The translations under genes were made by a program, and so were the position numbers. From assembly GCA_046714175.1 (NCBI GenBank), contig JBKKBI010000045.1, positions 5,884 through 69,883 on the forward strand: 64,000 bases of DNA, given 5' to 3'. The DNA is from UBA11373 sp046714175 (GTDB lineage Bacteria; Actinomycetota; Acidimicrobiia; Spongiisociales; UBA11373). Positions 38,842 through 48,571 of the stretch are shown piece after piece. Below the pieces are notes generated by a model, which searched no databases, had not been told where the DNA came from, and saw only the letters and a list, made by a program, of their open reading frames with translations. Position 1 is the stretch's first letter. Each line of letters starts with the position of its first letter.

Positions 38842-39945
38842 GTGCGCCTCTCCTGGATCGAGCTCACAGACTTTCGGTGCCATCACGCGCTGCGGGTGGA
38901 ACCGGACCCCGAGGTCAACGTCTTCATCGGCGACAACGGATCGGGCAAGACCTCGCTCCTGGAGGCCGTCGGGTATCTCGCCACCCTGACGTCCTTCCGT
39001 CGTTCACCAGATGCAGCCCTGATAAGACAAGGCGCCGCGGCGGCACTCGTGCGTGGGTCCTTCGCCGCCGCGGGCGTCGAGACGGTGATCGAAGTCGAGA
39101 TCCCCGAGGAGGGCCGGAGGCGGGTCCTGCTCAACGGAAAGCGCGTCACGGGTCGGTCCGCGATCGCCGCAGTAGTCGCTCTGGTGGCGTTTCTTCCCGA
39201 CGATCTCGACTTGGTCAAACAGGGTCCGGCCTTCCGGCGCGACTACCTCGATGACCTCGCTGCGCAGATGTGGCCGGGAGCGGCCTCCGAGCAGGCAGAC
39301 TTCGCGCGAGTGCTGAAGCAGCGCAACGCTCTCCTGCGCCAGGAGGGACGGAGTGCCGATGCAACGACGTTGGACGCACTCGATGAGACCCTTTGCCGCG
39401 AGGGGGGCCGGGTGCTGGCGCGTCGCCTCGCCGCCGCGGCGCTGATCACATCCCCGCTGCAGAGCCTCTATGCCGAACTGGGCGACGCCCCCGCTGCGAT
39501 CGGTTTCGACTACGAAGCCGCCGGGTTGGGACCGCCGCCCGCTGACGCCGGCGCCGATGCCCTGGCCGCACTCTTGGCCCCGGCGGTAGCTGCGGCGCGC
39601 CGCCGCGATCAGGAGCGAGGACTGACGACCGTGGGACCGCATCGTGACGACGTGTCCCTGATGCTCGACGGGCGCGATGCCCGCACGCGCGCCAGCCAGG
39701 GGGAACAACGGTCATTGGCACTCGGGATGCGCCTCGCCGCGTATCGGGCGATCGCGGCGCGTCGGGACACAGAACCGCTGCTTCTCCTCGACGACGTCTT
39801 CAGCGAGCTCGACCCGGGACGCAGCCAACGACTGGTGGAGCGGCTGCCCGGTGGTCAAGTCTTTGTGACCTCGGCACGAAGTGAAGAAGTCCCGCTGGTG
39901 GGGACCAGGTGGCGAGTGCTGCGGAAGGGGGTGGCACGGGAATGA
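38842..39945 (+). CDS. recF: DNA replication and repair protein RecF
   Basis: SMC-like ATPase acting at gaps and stalled forks. The 367 residues include L-T-D-F-R-C-H, Walker A G-D-N-G-S-G-K-T-S near 33, F-L-P-D-D-L-D-L-V-K-Q-G-P, T-V-G-P-H-R-D-D, the signature S-Q-G-E-Q-R-S-L-A-L and Walker B L-L-L-D-D-V-F-S-E-L-D. GTG 38842 with GAGGGG upstream, 8 bp after dnaN; overlaps dciA by 4 nt. Confidence 0.95.
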   Translation: MRLSWIELTDFRCHHALRVEPDPEVNVFIGDNGSGKTSLLEAVGYLATLTSFRRSPDAALIRQGAAAALVRGSFAAAGVETVIEVEIPEEGRRRVLLNGKRVTGRSAIAAVVALVAFLPDDLDLVKQGPAFRRDYLDDLAAQMWPGAASEQADFARVLKQRNALLRQEGRSADATTLDALDETLCREGGRVLARRLAAAALITSPLQSLYAELGDAPAAIGFDYEAAGLGPPPADAGADALAALLAPAVAAARRRDQERGLTTVGPHRDDVSLMLDGRDARTRASQGEQRSLALGMRLAAYRAIAARRDTEPLLLLDDVFSELDPGRSQRLVERLPGGQVFVTSARSEEVPLVGTRWRVLRKGVARE

Positions 39946-40253
39946 CCGACGACTTGAAACCGATCGGATCCGGATTGGAGCGGCTGTTGCGCGACATGGG
40001 AATGCCACGGCTGGTCGACATCGCCAGCCTCGCCGACGAGTGGGCCGAAGCGGCCGGGGAGCCATTCGCCGGCCTCTCCCGGCCCGCCTCCTATCGCGCC
40101 GGGGAACTGGTTCTGGTGGTGGCAGATGGGGCGGCCGCCAGCCTCCTCAAGTACCGGATTGGCGACCTGGTGGCACGCCTCGGAGAGCGGTACGGACCGG
40201 GTGCGGTGACCTCCGTCCGGCTCCGGGTCGGGGGGGCGAAAAAGGGCCTCTGA
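39942..40253 (+). CDS. dciA: DciA-type helicase loader (DUF721)
   Basis: A 103-residue DUF721 protein at its usual place between recF and gyrB. The core L-A-D-E-W-A-E-A-A-G-E-P-F-A ... A-S-Y-R-A-G-E-L-V-L-V-V-A-D-G-A-A-A-S-L-L is the DciA KH-like domain, which helps load the replicative helicase in bacteria without DnaC or DnaI. ATG 39942 overlaps the recF stop (ATGA). Confidence 0.9.
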   Translation: MTDDLKPIGSGLERLLRDMGMPRLVDIASLADEWAEAAGEPFAGLSRPASYRAGELVLVVADGAAASLLKYRIGDLVARLGERYGPGAVTSVRLRVGGAKKGL

Positions 40254-40281
40254 CCAGGGGTTTTACCCTGCCCCAGAGGCC
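40245..40281 (+). repeat. Hairpin spanning the dciA stop
   Basis: GGCCTCTG pairs with CAGAGGCC, with an inner GGGG/CCCC. The loop holds TTTTACCC, but no T-run follows, so it may be an RNA stabiliser or weak terminator between dciA and gyrB. Confidence 0.5.
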
Positions 40282-40420
40282 GGATTGTGTCCGCTTCGGG
40301 ACTAAGATCACATGGATGTCGGCAGCAGTTGGTACGGGCTTCGACCCGGTGCCATCCGGTGTCGTACCGAACCCGTTTCACGGTGCGTCCGGATAGGCGC
40401 GGCCCGGTCGAAGGAGCAAG

Positions 40421-42334
<1,914 letters not shown>

Positions 42335-42448
42335 TGACTCGCGACCCGCGACCCGCGACCCGCTCCCCGCAAGATCGCGTTACAGCGCTCACTTGGCGTC
42401 GGGCTTGGGTCTGGCGGGAAGCGGGTAGCGGGCAGCGGGCAGCCTGCA
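42335..42448. repeat. Heptad-repeat locus 8, inverted pair between gyrB and gyrA
   Basis: The left half has GCGACCC units (about 42340-42362). The right half has GCGGGAA, GCGGGTA, GCGGGCA, GCGGGCA, GCCTGCA (42414-42448), ending exactly at the gyrA start. The halves are complementary and could fold into one large hairpin. The gap shows nothing else. Confidence 0.85.
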
Positions 42449-44887
42449 TTGACTGACGAACAAGACCCGCGGGGGCGGGTCGAGGTGATCGACATCGAGC
42501 AGGAGGTCAAGGCCTCCTTTCTCGAGTACGCCATGTCGGTCATCGTCTCCCGGGCGCTTCCCGACGTGCGCGATGGGCTGAAGCCGGTACATCGCCGCAT
42601 CCTGTATTCGATGTACGACGCCGGGATTCGTCCCGGCACCCCATTCCGCAAGAGCGCCCGCGTCGTCGGTGATGTGATGGGTTGGTTCCATCCCCATGGC
42701 GGTGAGGCGATCTACGACGCCATGGTTCGTCTCGGCCAGGACTTCGCCAGCCGCTACCCGCTCGTGGAGCCGCAAGGCAATTTCGGCACCGTGGACGATC
42801 CGCCGGCGGCGATGCGATACACCGAAGCCCGGCTGGAGAAGCTGGCGATGCACTTGCTCGACGGGATCGACGAGAACACGGTCGACTTCGAGGACAACTA
42901 CTCCGGAGAGCGCCAGGAGCCGACCGTGCTCCCGGCGCGGTTCCCCAACCTGCTGGTGAACGGCTCGACCGGCATCGCCGTCGGCATGGCCACCAACATT
43001 CCGCCGCACAATCTCCGTGAGGTGATCGACGCCACCCTGCACCTGATCGACAACCCCGACGCCACCGCCGCCGCGCTCACCAAGTTCATCAAGGCGCCGG
43101 ACTTCCCCACCGGGGGCTACATCGTCGGCAACAAGGGAGTGCGCGACGCTCTCCTTACCGGGCGGGGGTCGGTAAAGATGCGCGCGGTCGCCGAGATCGA
43201 GGAGGTGCGCAAAGGCCGTACTGCGATCGTGGTGACCGAGATCCCGTATCAGGTGTCACGGGATCGCATCATGGAGAAGATCGCCGAGCTGGTTCGCGAC
43301 AAGAAACTCACCGGCATCGCGGACCTGCGCGACGAGTCCGACCGCAACGGCACCCGGCTGGTCATAGAACTGAAGCGCGACGCGGTGCCCCAGGTGGTGC
43401 TCAACCAGCTCTTCAAGTTCACCCAGCTGCAGGAGAACTTCGGGGTGAACATGGTGGCCCTGGTCGACGGTGTGCCGCATACCCTCAACGTCGCTCAGAT
43501 GATCGGGTACTACATCGATCACCAGATGGTGGTGGTGGAGCGCCGCACCCGCTTCCGCCTCGCCAAAGCGGAGGCCCGAGCCCACATCCTCGAAGGCCTC
43601 CTGATCGCCCTGGACAATATCGACGAGGTCGTCGAGATAATCCGGAACTCCGCCGACACCGAAGCCGCCCGGGGAACCCTCATGCAGCGCTTCGAGTTGA
43701 CCGAGATTCAGGCGACCCACATCCTCGACATGCCGCTGCGCCGCCTCACCGAGCTCGAGACCTCCAAGCTGCGCGAGGAACACGACGAACTGCAGAAGCT
43801 GATCAAGTACCTCAATGGGCTCTTGAAGAGCCCTGCCAAGCGCCGTGCCCTGATCGGCGACGAGCTGCGCGAGATCAGAGAGAAGTTCGGAGATGATCGC
43901 CGCAGCCGCATCATCGCCGACGACGGCGACATGTCCCTCGAAGACCTGATCGCCGACGAGGAAGTGGTGGTCACCGTCACCGCGAACGGGTACTTGAAGG
44001 CGGTCAACGCCTCGTCGTACAAGCGCCAGGGCCGCGGGGGACGCGGGGTCAAGGCCGAGACCCTGCGCGAGGACGATGTGATTCATCACGTGGTGCACAC
44101 CACGGCCCACGCCTATCTGCTCTTCTTCACCAATCGGGGCAAGGTGTATCGGATCAAGGCCCACGAGATCCCGCGCAAGGAGCGCACCGCCAAGGGCGTG
44201 CTGGCGCAGTCTGTACTGCCACTCGGTCCCGACGAGGTGATCGAGGCGCTGATCGACACGCGCGACTACGAGACCACCCGTTATCTGGTGATCGCCACTC
44301 GTCTGGGCCAGGTCAAGAAGACCGAGTTCAAGGAGTACGAGAGCCGCAACGCCGCCTTGGTGGCGATCCGTCTCCAGGACGATGACGAGGTGGTGTCGGT
44401 GCGCACCACGATGGGCAAAAACGACGTTCTCATGTTCACCTCGAAGGGATTCGGGATACGGTTCAAGGAGACCGAGCTGCGGGCGATGGGCCGCGACACC
44501 CAGGGGGTGAAGGGGATCAGGCTGCGCGAGGGCGACCGCGTGGTGTCGGTCACCTCGGACCGCGAGGGCGGCGAGGTGTTGCTGCTCACCACCGGTGGTT
44601 ACGGCAAGCGCACCAAGGTCACCGAGTTCCGCCGCCAAACACGGGGAGGAATGGGGGTCATCGCCCTCAAACCGACCCGGGTGCGCGGCACGCTCGCCGC
44701 GGGCCGCGCCGTACCCCCGAACTCAGAAATCTTCGTCACCTCGACCGACGGGGTGGTGATTCGCATCGCCACCGACACCATCTCCCGCCAGAAGCGGGAG
44801 GCGGGTGGCGTCAAGGTCATGAACACCTCCGCCGGCGCCGAGATTTCGGCAGTGGCACTGGTGCCACCGGAAGCGGACGAAGAGTAG
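42449..44887 (+). CDS. gyrA: DNA gyrase subunit A
   Basis: Breakage-reunion subunit, 812 residues. E-Y-A-M-S-V-I-V-S-R-A-L-P-D-V-R-D-G-L-K-P-V-H-R-R near 27-50, catalytic Y124 in M-R-Y-T-E, and the GyrA box Q-G-R-G-G-R-G near 530, which separates it from ParC. The quinolone region reads H81-P-H-G-G-E86-A-I-Y-D90 instead of H-P-H-G-D-S/A, and one residue is missing in the G-N-F-G-x-V-D-D-P-P loop. TTG 42449 has no ribosome site and abuts the repeat array. Confidence 0.96.
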   Translation: MTDEQDPRGRVEVIDIEQEVKASFLEYAMSVIVSRALPDVRDGLKPVHRRILYSMYDAGIRPGTPFRKSARVVGDVMGWFHPHGGEAIYDAMVRLGQDFASRYPLVEPQGNFGTVDDPPAAMRYTEARLEKLAMHLLDGIDENTVDFEDNYSGERQEPTVLPARFPNLLVNGSTGIAVGMATNIPPHNLREVIDATLHLIDNPDATAAALTKFIKAPDFPTGGYIVGNKGVRDALLTGRGSVKMRAVAEIEEVRKGRTAIVVTEIPYQVSRDRIMEKIAELVRDKKLTGIADLRDESDRNGTRLVIELKRDAVPQVVLNQLFKFTQLQENFGVNMVALVDGVPHTLNVAQMIGYYIDHQMVVVERRTRFRLAKAEARAHILEGLLIALDNIDEVVEIIRNSADTEAARGTLMQRFELTEIQATHILDMPLRRLTELETSKLREEHDELQKLIKYLNGLLKSPAKRRALIGDELREIREKFGDDRRSRIIADDGDMSLEDLIADEEVVVTVTANGYLKAVNASSYKRQGRGGRGVKAETLREDDVIHHVVHTTAHAYLLFFTNRGKVYRIKAHEIPRKERTAKGVLAQSVLPLGPDEVIEALIDTRDYETTRYLVIATRLGQVKKTEFKEYESRNAALVAIRLQDDDEVVSVRTTMGKNDVLMFTSKGFGIRFKETELRAMGRDTQGVKGIRLREGDRVVSVTSDREGGEVLLLTTGGYGKRTKVTEFRRQTRGGMGVIALKPTRVRGTLAAGRAVPPNSEIFVTSTDGVVIRIATDTISRQKREAGGVKVMNTSAGAEISAVALVPPEADEE

Positions 44888-44893
44888 GCCCCG

Positions 44894-44971
44894 GGCTACC
44901 ACCCGCTACCCGGTCGATCGCAGACACGTCCCGAAGCGATCTTGCGGGAAGCAGAGAGCGGGCCGCGACTT
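44894..44971. repeat. Heptad-repeat locus 9
   Basis: CTACCAC, CCGCTAC, CCGGTCG (44896-44916) and, inverted, GCGGGAA, GCAGAGA, GCGGGCC, GCGACTT (44944-44971), just after the gyrA stop. Confidence 0.7.
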
Positions 44972-45002
44972 TTGGTTCCACGGCAAACTCCTGACACACC
45001 GT

Positions 45003-45008
45003 TACCCT
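45003..45008 (+). promoter_or_regulatory. -10 box of leaderless DUF3566 gene
   Basis: TACCCT within CCGTTACCC, ending 7 nt before ATG 45016, no Shine-Dalgarno. Confidence 0.5.
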
Positions 45009-45015
45009 GCTCGCT

Positions 45016-45498
45016 ATGGCTGTCCAGCGTGTGCGACGGGTGATCCGCAAGTTCGACCCCTGGTCGGTGCTCAAGGTGTCACTGGTGTTCAACGCCGTGA
45101 TGGCCCTCGTCTTCGTTCTCGGCACCGTGATCTTCTGGGCGATCTTCGTCAACGCCGGCATCCCGGAGAAGATCAACGAGCTGGCGCTGCTCATCGGGTT
45201 GGAGAACGGCATCAACCTCGAGGGCGCGGTTTACTTCAAGATCGTGGTCCTGCTGGCGGTGGTGGGGACGATCGCGATGACCGGCTTCATCACCCTCGCG
45301 TCGGTCGTCTACAACCTGATCAGCGATCTGGTGGGTGGTGTCGAGGTGATCGTGCTCGAGGAGACCACCGGTCCCATCGTGACTCGGCCGGTGATGTCGT
45401 TCGCGGCTGCCAAGGTAGAACCGAAGCGGAGCATCCTCCCCGGCGCAAAGAAGAAGCCCGCGGAGCCTGCGACAGAAGTCGAGCGGACGGCATCTTGA
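45016..45498 (+). CDS. DUF3566 transmembrane protein
   Basis: A 160-residue actinobacterial membrane protein, normally found right after gyrA. It begins R-V-R-R-V-I-R-K-F-D-P-W-S-V-L-K-V-S-L-V-F-N, then helix 1 (about 25-47), a loop with L-I-G-L-E-N-G, helix 2 (about 75-105) with Y-N-L-I-S-D-L-V-G-G, and a basic/Pro-rich tail. Function is not established; gene context with replication genes is conserved in Actinobacteria. Confidence 0.88.
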   Translation: MAVQRVRRVIRKFDPWSVLKVSLVFNAVMALVFVLGTVIFWAIFVNAGIPEKINELALLIGLENGINLEGAVYFKIVVLLAVVGTIAMTGFITLASVVYNLISDLVGGVEVIVLEETTGPIVTRPVMSFAAAKVEPKRSILPGAKKKPAEPATEVERTAS

Positions 45499-45507
45499 CC
45501 GAGTTTC

Positions 45508-45528
45508 CAGCCGACAGCCGACAGCTAC
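45508..45528. repeat. Heptad-repeat locus 10, overlaps a stop codon
   Basis: CAGCCGA, CAGCCGA, CAGCTAC: the last unit contains the stop codon of the gene at 45525-46247. It sits between two converging genes. Confidence 0.7.
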
Positions 45529-46247
45529 TCCTGATGCACCGCCACCCCCAAGCCCACACTTAGCGCGGCGCTGAGGAACGCGGCAGCGGTCGTGGCCGGG
45601 GAGTGACCGCCCGGAGTTGGTGTGCCTCCGGCGACTACCAATGTGCCGGCGGCGAGGGCGATCGCGTCGAGATGGTCGCGCTGATCCGCCACCCCCACCA
45701 CCCGCGGTGCGGCCTTGCCCCCCGGCCGCGCCGCCACCGAAGCCGCCGACCACGAACCACCGATCGGCACCTCGATGCCACCGGGCACCGGTCGTCCCCA
45801 GCGAGCTCCGACGGGGTCGGGGAACCCAACCGCTACGCCGCGTCGTAGGGCTTTGCCTGGTGTCGTCCAGGCAACGGTGAGGTCGACAGGCCCTTCCACC
45901 CCGGCAGCTTCGTGGGCGGCAAGGCTGGTGGCGAGACCGCGCAGGTCGGCACCGGAGAGCAGGATGAGCCCCGAGGCGAGGAATCGGTCCGCCACCGCCG
46001 CGGGTACCGCGGCGACCGTCACACAGGAGAGGCCGTCCTCGACGGCGATGGCAGCAAGTGGGGTCGGATCGGGGTCGTCGGTGACGAGCATGTCGAACCC
46101 GGCGAGGTCGGAGATGCGCCGCACCCGACGGTCGGACCCCAGGGTTCCGGCACCGTAGATTCCTAGCGCGGTGAGTGATCGCTCGGCGAGGAGGATCAGG
46201 CCGGCGCGGGTACCTGCTGCACCGACGGAGTGGAGGGCGACCCGCAT
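45525..46247 (-). CDS. Rossmann-like protein of unknown function
   Basis: A 240-residue protein beginning MRVALHSVGAAGTRAGLILL, a Rossmann-type first strand and loop, then L-T-A-L-G-I-Y-G, D-M-L-V-T-D-D and G-L-S-C-V-T-V. The plan recalls the nucleotide-binding half of homoserine- or aspartate-dehydrogenase-like proteins, but the glycine loop is not canonical, so no enzyme is assigned. ATG 46247 is chosen because its A is the last base of the preceding TGA (TGATG); a GTG at 46298 lies inside the upstream gene. Confidence 0.65.
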   Translation of the reverse strand: MRVALHSVGAAGTRAGLILLAERSLTALGIYGAGTLGSDRRVRRISDLAGFDMLVTDDPDPTPLAAIAVEDGLSCVTVAAVPAAVADRFLASGLILLSGADLRGLATSLAAHEAAGVEGPVDLTVAWTTPGKALRRGVAVGFPDPVGARWGRPVPGGIEVPIGGSWSAASVAARPGGKAAPRVVGVADQRDHLDAIALAAGTLVVAGGTPTPGGHSPATTAAAFLSAALSVGLGVAVHQE

Positions 46248-46366
46248 CAGAGCGGGGTCCAGGTGCCCCGCACCCGCGGAGCTGCTTCCGTCTTCCACCG
46301 CCGTGCCGCGGCGATCCCCGCCGCGGCAAGCAATGCGATCAGAGCCAGACGGAGGGAACGGGGCAT
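46247..46366 (-). CDS. 39-residue single-helix membrane protein
   Basis: Protein: basic start M-P-R-S-L-R-L, a hydrophobic helix (about 8-21, Ala/Leu/Ile), then A-R-R-W-K and a short tail ending T-W-T-P-L. TAACCT ends exactly 6 nt before ATG 46366, matching other leaderless genes here, and its TGA overlaps the ATG of the next gene. These two features make a real, co-translated small protein likely. No family is recognised. Confidence 0.6.
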   Translation of the reverse strand: MPRSLRLALIALLAAAGIAAARRWKTEAAPRVRGTWTPL

Positions 46367-46370
46367 TCCG

Positions 46371-46437
46371 AGAGGTTACCCCTTATCCGTTTTCCGATAC
46401 CCCTCTCGGACAAAGGGCAGCGGACAACGACAACCAG
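46371..46437. repeat. Heptad-repeat locus 11
   Basis: Degenerate 7-bp words GGTTACC, CCTTATC, CGTTTTC, CGATACC on one side and GGACAAA, GGGCAGC, GGACAAC, GACAACC on the other, partly complementary. The -10 box of the 39-residue gene (46373-46378, minus strand) lies in the first unit. Confidence 0.65.
46373..46378 (-). promoter_or_regulatory. -10 box of leaderless small membrane gene
   Basis: TAACCT on the minus strand, 6 nt from ATG 46366. Confidence 0.55.
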
Positions 46438-46449
46438 TGCGGCTGCCGG

Positions 46450-46605
46450 TAAAGTCATGTCCGCGGCCGCACCAGGGCCGTGGCTCTGTGTCCAGCGAAG
46501 TCCGGTGAGAATCCGGCGCTGTCCCGCAACCGTGAAGCCCCCTGCGTGGGGACGAGTCGGGTCGCCTGACGCCGGGCCGGTTTGGAGGCCTTCGGAGGAA
46601 GGGTC
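46450..46605 (+). promoter_or_regulatory. Cobalamin riboswitch with promoter
   Basis: TAAAGT (46450-46455) is a plausible -10. The conserved core GTGAGAATCCGGCGCTG then CCCGCAACCGTGA (46505-46535) is the hallmark of cobalamin aptamers. A B12-box-like GAGTCGGGTCGCCTGAC follows at about 46554. It controls btuFCD downstream. Confidence 0.93.
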
Positions 46606-46629
46606 GCCCGCCATCCGGCAACGACACCT

Positions 46630-46654
46630 CCTCCTCGACAACGAGGAGGTTTTT
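46630..46654 (+). terminator. Riboswitch expression platform
   Basis: CCTCCTC pairs with GAGGAGG over a 6-nt loop, followed by TTTTT. The 3' arm is the Shine-Dalgarno of btuF, so the hairpin can stop transcription or block translation. Confidence 0.8.
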
Positions 46655-46655
46655 C

Positions 46656-47546
46656 ATGAGGAGACCGATCACGGTCCTCACCCTGTTGGTGATGCTTGCT
46701 GCAGCATGCGGCGCTGACGTCACCGACACCACCAACCCACCGGGGTTCCCGCGCCAGATCGCGGGGATCACGCTGACCGAACCGCCGCAGCGGATCATCT
46801 CGGGCTCACCGACCCACACCGAGACCTTGTTCGCGGTCGGGGCGGGAGATCAGGTGGTGGCGGTGGATTCGTTCTCGGACTTTCCCGCTGCCGCCTCAGG
46901 CCTTCCCCACCTCGACGCCTTCAATCCCAGCGTCGAGGGGTTTGCTGCTCTCGATCCCGATCTGGTGATCGTGACCTTCGATCCCAACGACCTCGTCCGG
47001 GGGCTTGGTGCGCTGGGGATTCCGGTGTGGGTGCTCGATGCCCCGGTCGACCTTGCCGGGGTGTACCGGCAGATCGAAGAGATCGGTGATGTCACCGGCC
47101 ACAGGGCCGGAGCCGGCGCGGTTGTAGCTGGAATGGAGGATGACATCGCGGCGATAGTGTCCGGGCTGCCGCAGCCGGTGCCGGCCCTCACCTACTACCA
47201 CGAGCTCGACGACACCTACTACTCGATCGGATCGGACACCTTTCTCGGGTCGCTGTACGGCTTGGTCGGCCTGACCAGTATCGCCGACGCCGCCGGAGGC
47301 GGGTATCCGCAACTATCGGCGGAGTTCATCGTGGCCGCCGATCCGGACTTTGTGTTTCTCGGCGACGGAGCGTGTTGCGCGCAGACGCCGGAGACGGTTG
47401 CAGCACGCCCCGGCTGGGACGAGATGACGGCGGTGTCGGAAGGCAGAGTGGTGGTGGTCGATGAGGCCCTGTCGTCGCGGTGGGGACCGCGGATTGTCGA
47501 GTTCCTGCGGTCAGTGGTCGATGCGGTATATCAGGAGGCTTCCTGA
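46656..47546 (+). CDS. btuF: Cobalamin/siderophore-type ABC transporter binding lipoprotein
   Basis: A 296-residue periplasmic-binding lipoprotein: signal ending L-A-A-A-C18, then the BtuF/TroA fold with P-Q-R-I-I-S-G-S-P-T-H-T-E-T-L-F, V-G-A-G-D-Q-V-V-A-V, L-D-P-D-L-V-I-V near 102 and F-I-V-A-A-D-P-D-F-V-F near 228. The cobalamin riboswitch directly upstream points to vitamin B12 or cobinamide as ligand. ATG 46656 with GAGGAGG in the hairpin arm. Confidence 0.9.
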   Translation: MRRPITVLTLLVMLAAACGADVTDTTNPPGFPRQIAGITLTEPPQRIISGSPTHTETLFAVGAGDQVVAVDSFSDFPAAASGLPHLDAFNPSVEGFAALDPDLVIVTFDPNDLVRGLGALGIPVWVLDAPVDLAGVYRQIEEIGDVTGHRAGAGAVVAGMEDDIAAIVSGLPQPVPALTYYHELDDTYYSIGSDTFLGSLYGLVGLTSIADAAGGGYPQLSAEFIVAADPDFVFLGDGACCAQTPETVAARPGWDEMTAVSEGRVVVVDEALSSRWGPRIVEFLRSVVDAVYQEAS

Positions 47547-48571
47547 GACAGCGCCGGATTCCGCGTCCGGCCCTCCTCATCGTGGTCGCGTTGGCGGTGG
47601 GGGCGGCGCTGGCGGGCGCCCTGATCGGTCCGGCGGCGTTGTCTCCCGGGGGAGTGGTGGCTGCGCTGCTCGACCGCCTTCCCTTTCTCAGCATCGACTC
47701 CGGGCTCACGGATCGCGAGACCGCGATCCTGTTCGACCTGCGCTTGCCCCGCGTCGTCCTCGGTCTGTTGGTGGGTGCCGTGCTGTCGGTGTCGGGCGGC
47801 GCCTACCAGGGGGTGTTCCGCAACCCGTTGGCTGATCCGTATCTGCTCGGGGTCGCCGCCGGGGCCGGCCTCGGGGCGACGGTGGCGATCGTGACCATTG
47901 GCTCCGGATCGATCCTGGTGGGTGTCGCGGCGTTTGCGGGAGCGCTGGGAGCGGTGGTGTTGGCTTACGGTCTTGGTGCTGCCGCCGGCGGCAGACGCAC
48001 CGGCGCGACCCTGATCCTCGCCGGGGTGGCGGTGGCCGCCTTTCTCACCGCTGTGCAGACGTTCGTCCAGCAGCGCAACACCGATGCCATCCGCGAGGTG
48101 TACTCATGGATCTTGGGCCGACTCGGCACCGCAGGGTGGAACGAGGTGGCGCTGCTGGCCCCTTACGCGGGGATCGCGATCACCGTGGTGCTGCTGCACC
48201 GCCGCCTACTCGACGCAATGGCGGTCGGTGAGGAGGAGGCGCGCACGCTGGGGTTGCGGCCGGAGCGGGTGCGGATCATCGTCGTGCTTGCCGCCACTCT
48301 CGGCACCGCCGGAGCGGTAGCGGTCAGCGGGCTGATCGGTTTCGTGGGGATCATCGTCCCTCATACGGTGCGACTTCTGGTCGGTGGGTCGTATCGGGTC
48401 ATCCTCCCTCTCAGCGTCCTCGGCGGTGGTGCCTTTCTCGTCCTCGCCGACCTGATCGCCCGTACCGTGCTCAGCCCGGCCGAGGTTCCGATCGGGGTCG
48501 TCACCGCCTTCGTCGGCGGACCCTTCTTTTTGCTGGTTCTGCGCAACTCCGCCCGGATGGGGGAGCGATGA
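47543..48571 (+). CDS. btuC: Cobalamin-type ABC transporter permease
   Basis: FecCD/BtuC family permease, 342 residues, about ten helices: R-L-P-R-V-V-L-G-L-L-V-G near 64, S-G-G-A-Y-Q-G-V-F-R-N-P-L-A-D-P-Y-L-L-G near 80-100, the coupling block G-E-E-E-A-R-T-L-G near 228 and G-F-V-G-I-I-V-P-H-T-V-R near 264. No ATG, GTG or TTG gives a full first helix; CTG 47543, overlapping the btuF TGA (CTGA) with GGAGG four bases upstream, is the best start. Confidence 0.9.
   Translation: MRQRRIPRPALLIVVALAVGAALAGALIGPAALSPGGVVAALLDRLPFLSIDSGLTDRETAILFDLRLPRVVLGLLVGAVLSVSGGAYQGVFRNPLADPYLLGVAAGAGLGATVAIVTIGSGSILVGVAAFAGALGAVVLAYGLGAAAGGRRTGATLILAGVAVAAFLTAVQTFVQQRNTDAIREVYSWILGRLGTAGWNEVALLAPYAGIAITVVLLHRRLLDAMAVGEEEARTLGLRPERVRIIVVLAATLGTAGAVAVSGLIGFVGIIVPHTVRLLVGGSYRVILPLSVLGGGAFLVLADLIARTVLSPAEVPIGVVTAFVGGPFFLLVLRNSARMGER

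Noticed and set aside
40285..40308. gyrB promoter TTGTGT/TAAGAT
   Set aside because: The spacer is 12 bp, too short for a normal promoter; only the TAAGAT might be a -10.
40372..40384. Third parS-like site (GTTTCACGGTG)
   Set aside because: Only one half of the palindrome is present, with an inserted base; the other half is missing.
44888..45015. tRNA-Ile/tRNA-Ala after gyrA as in mycobacteria
   Set aside because: No cloverleaf or T-loop sequence is visible; the gap holds a heptad array and the DUF3566 promoter.
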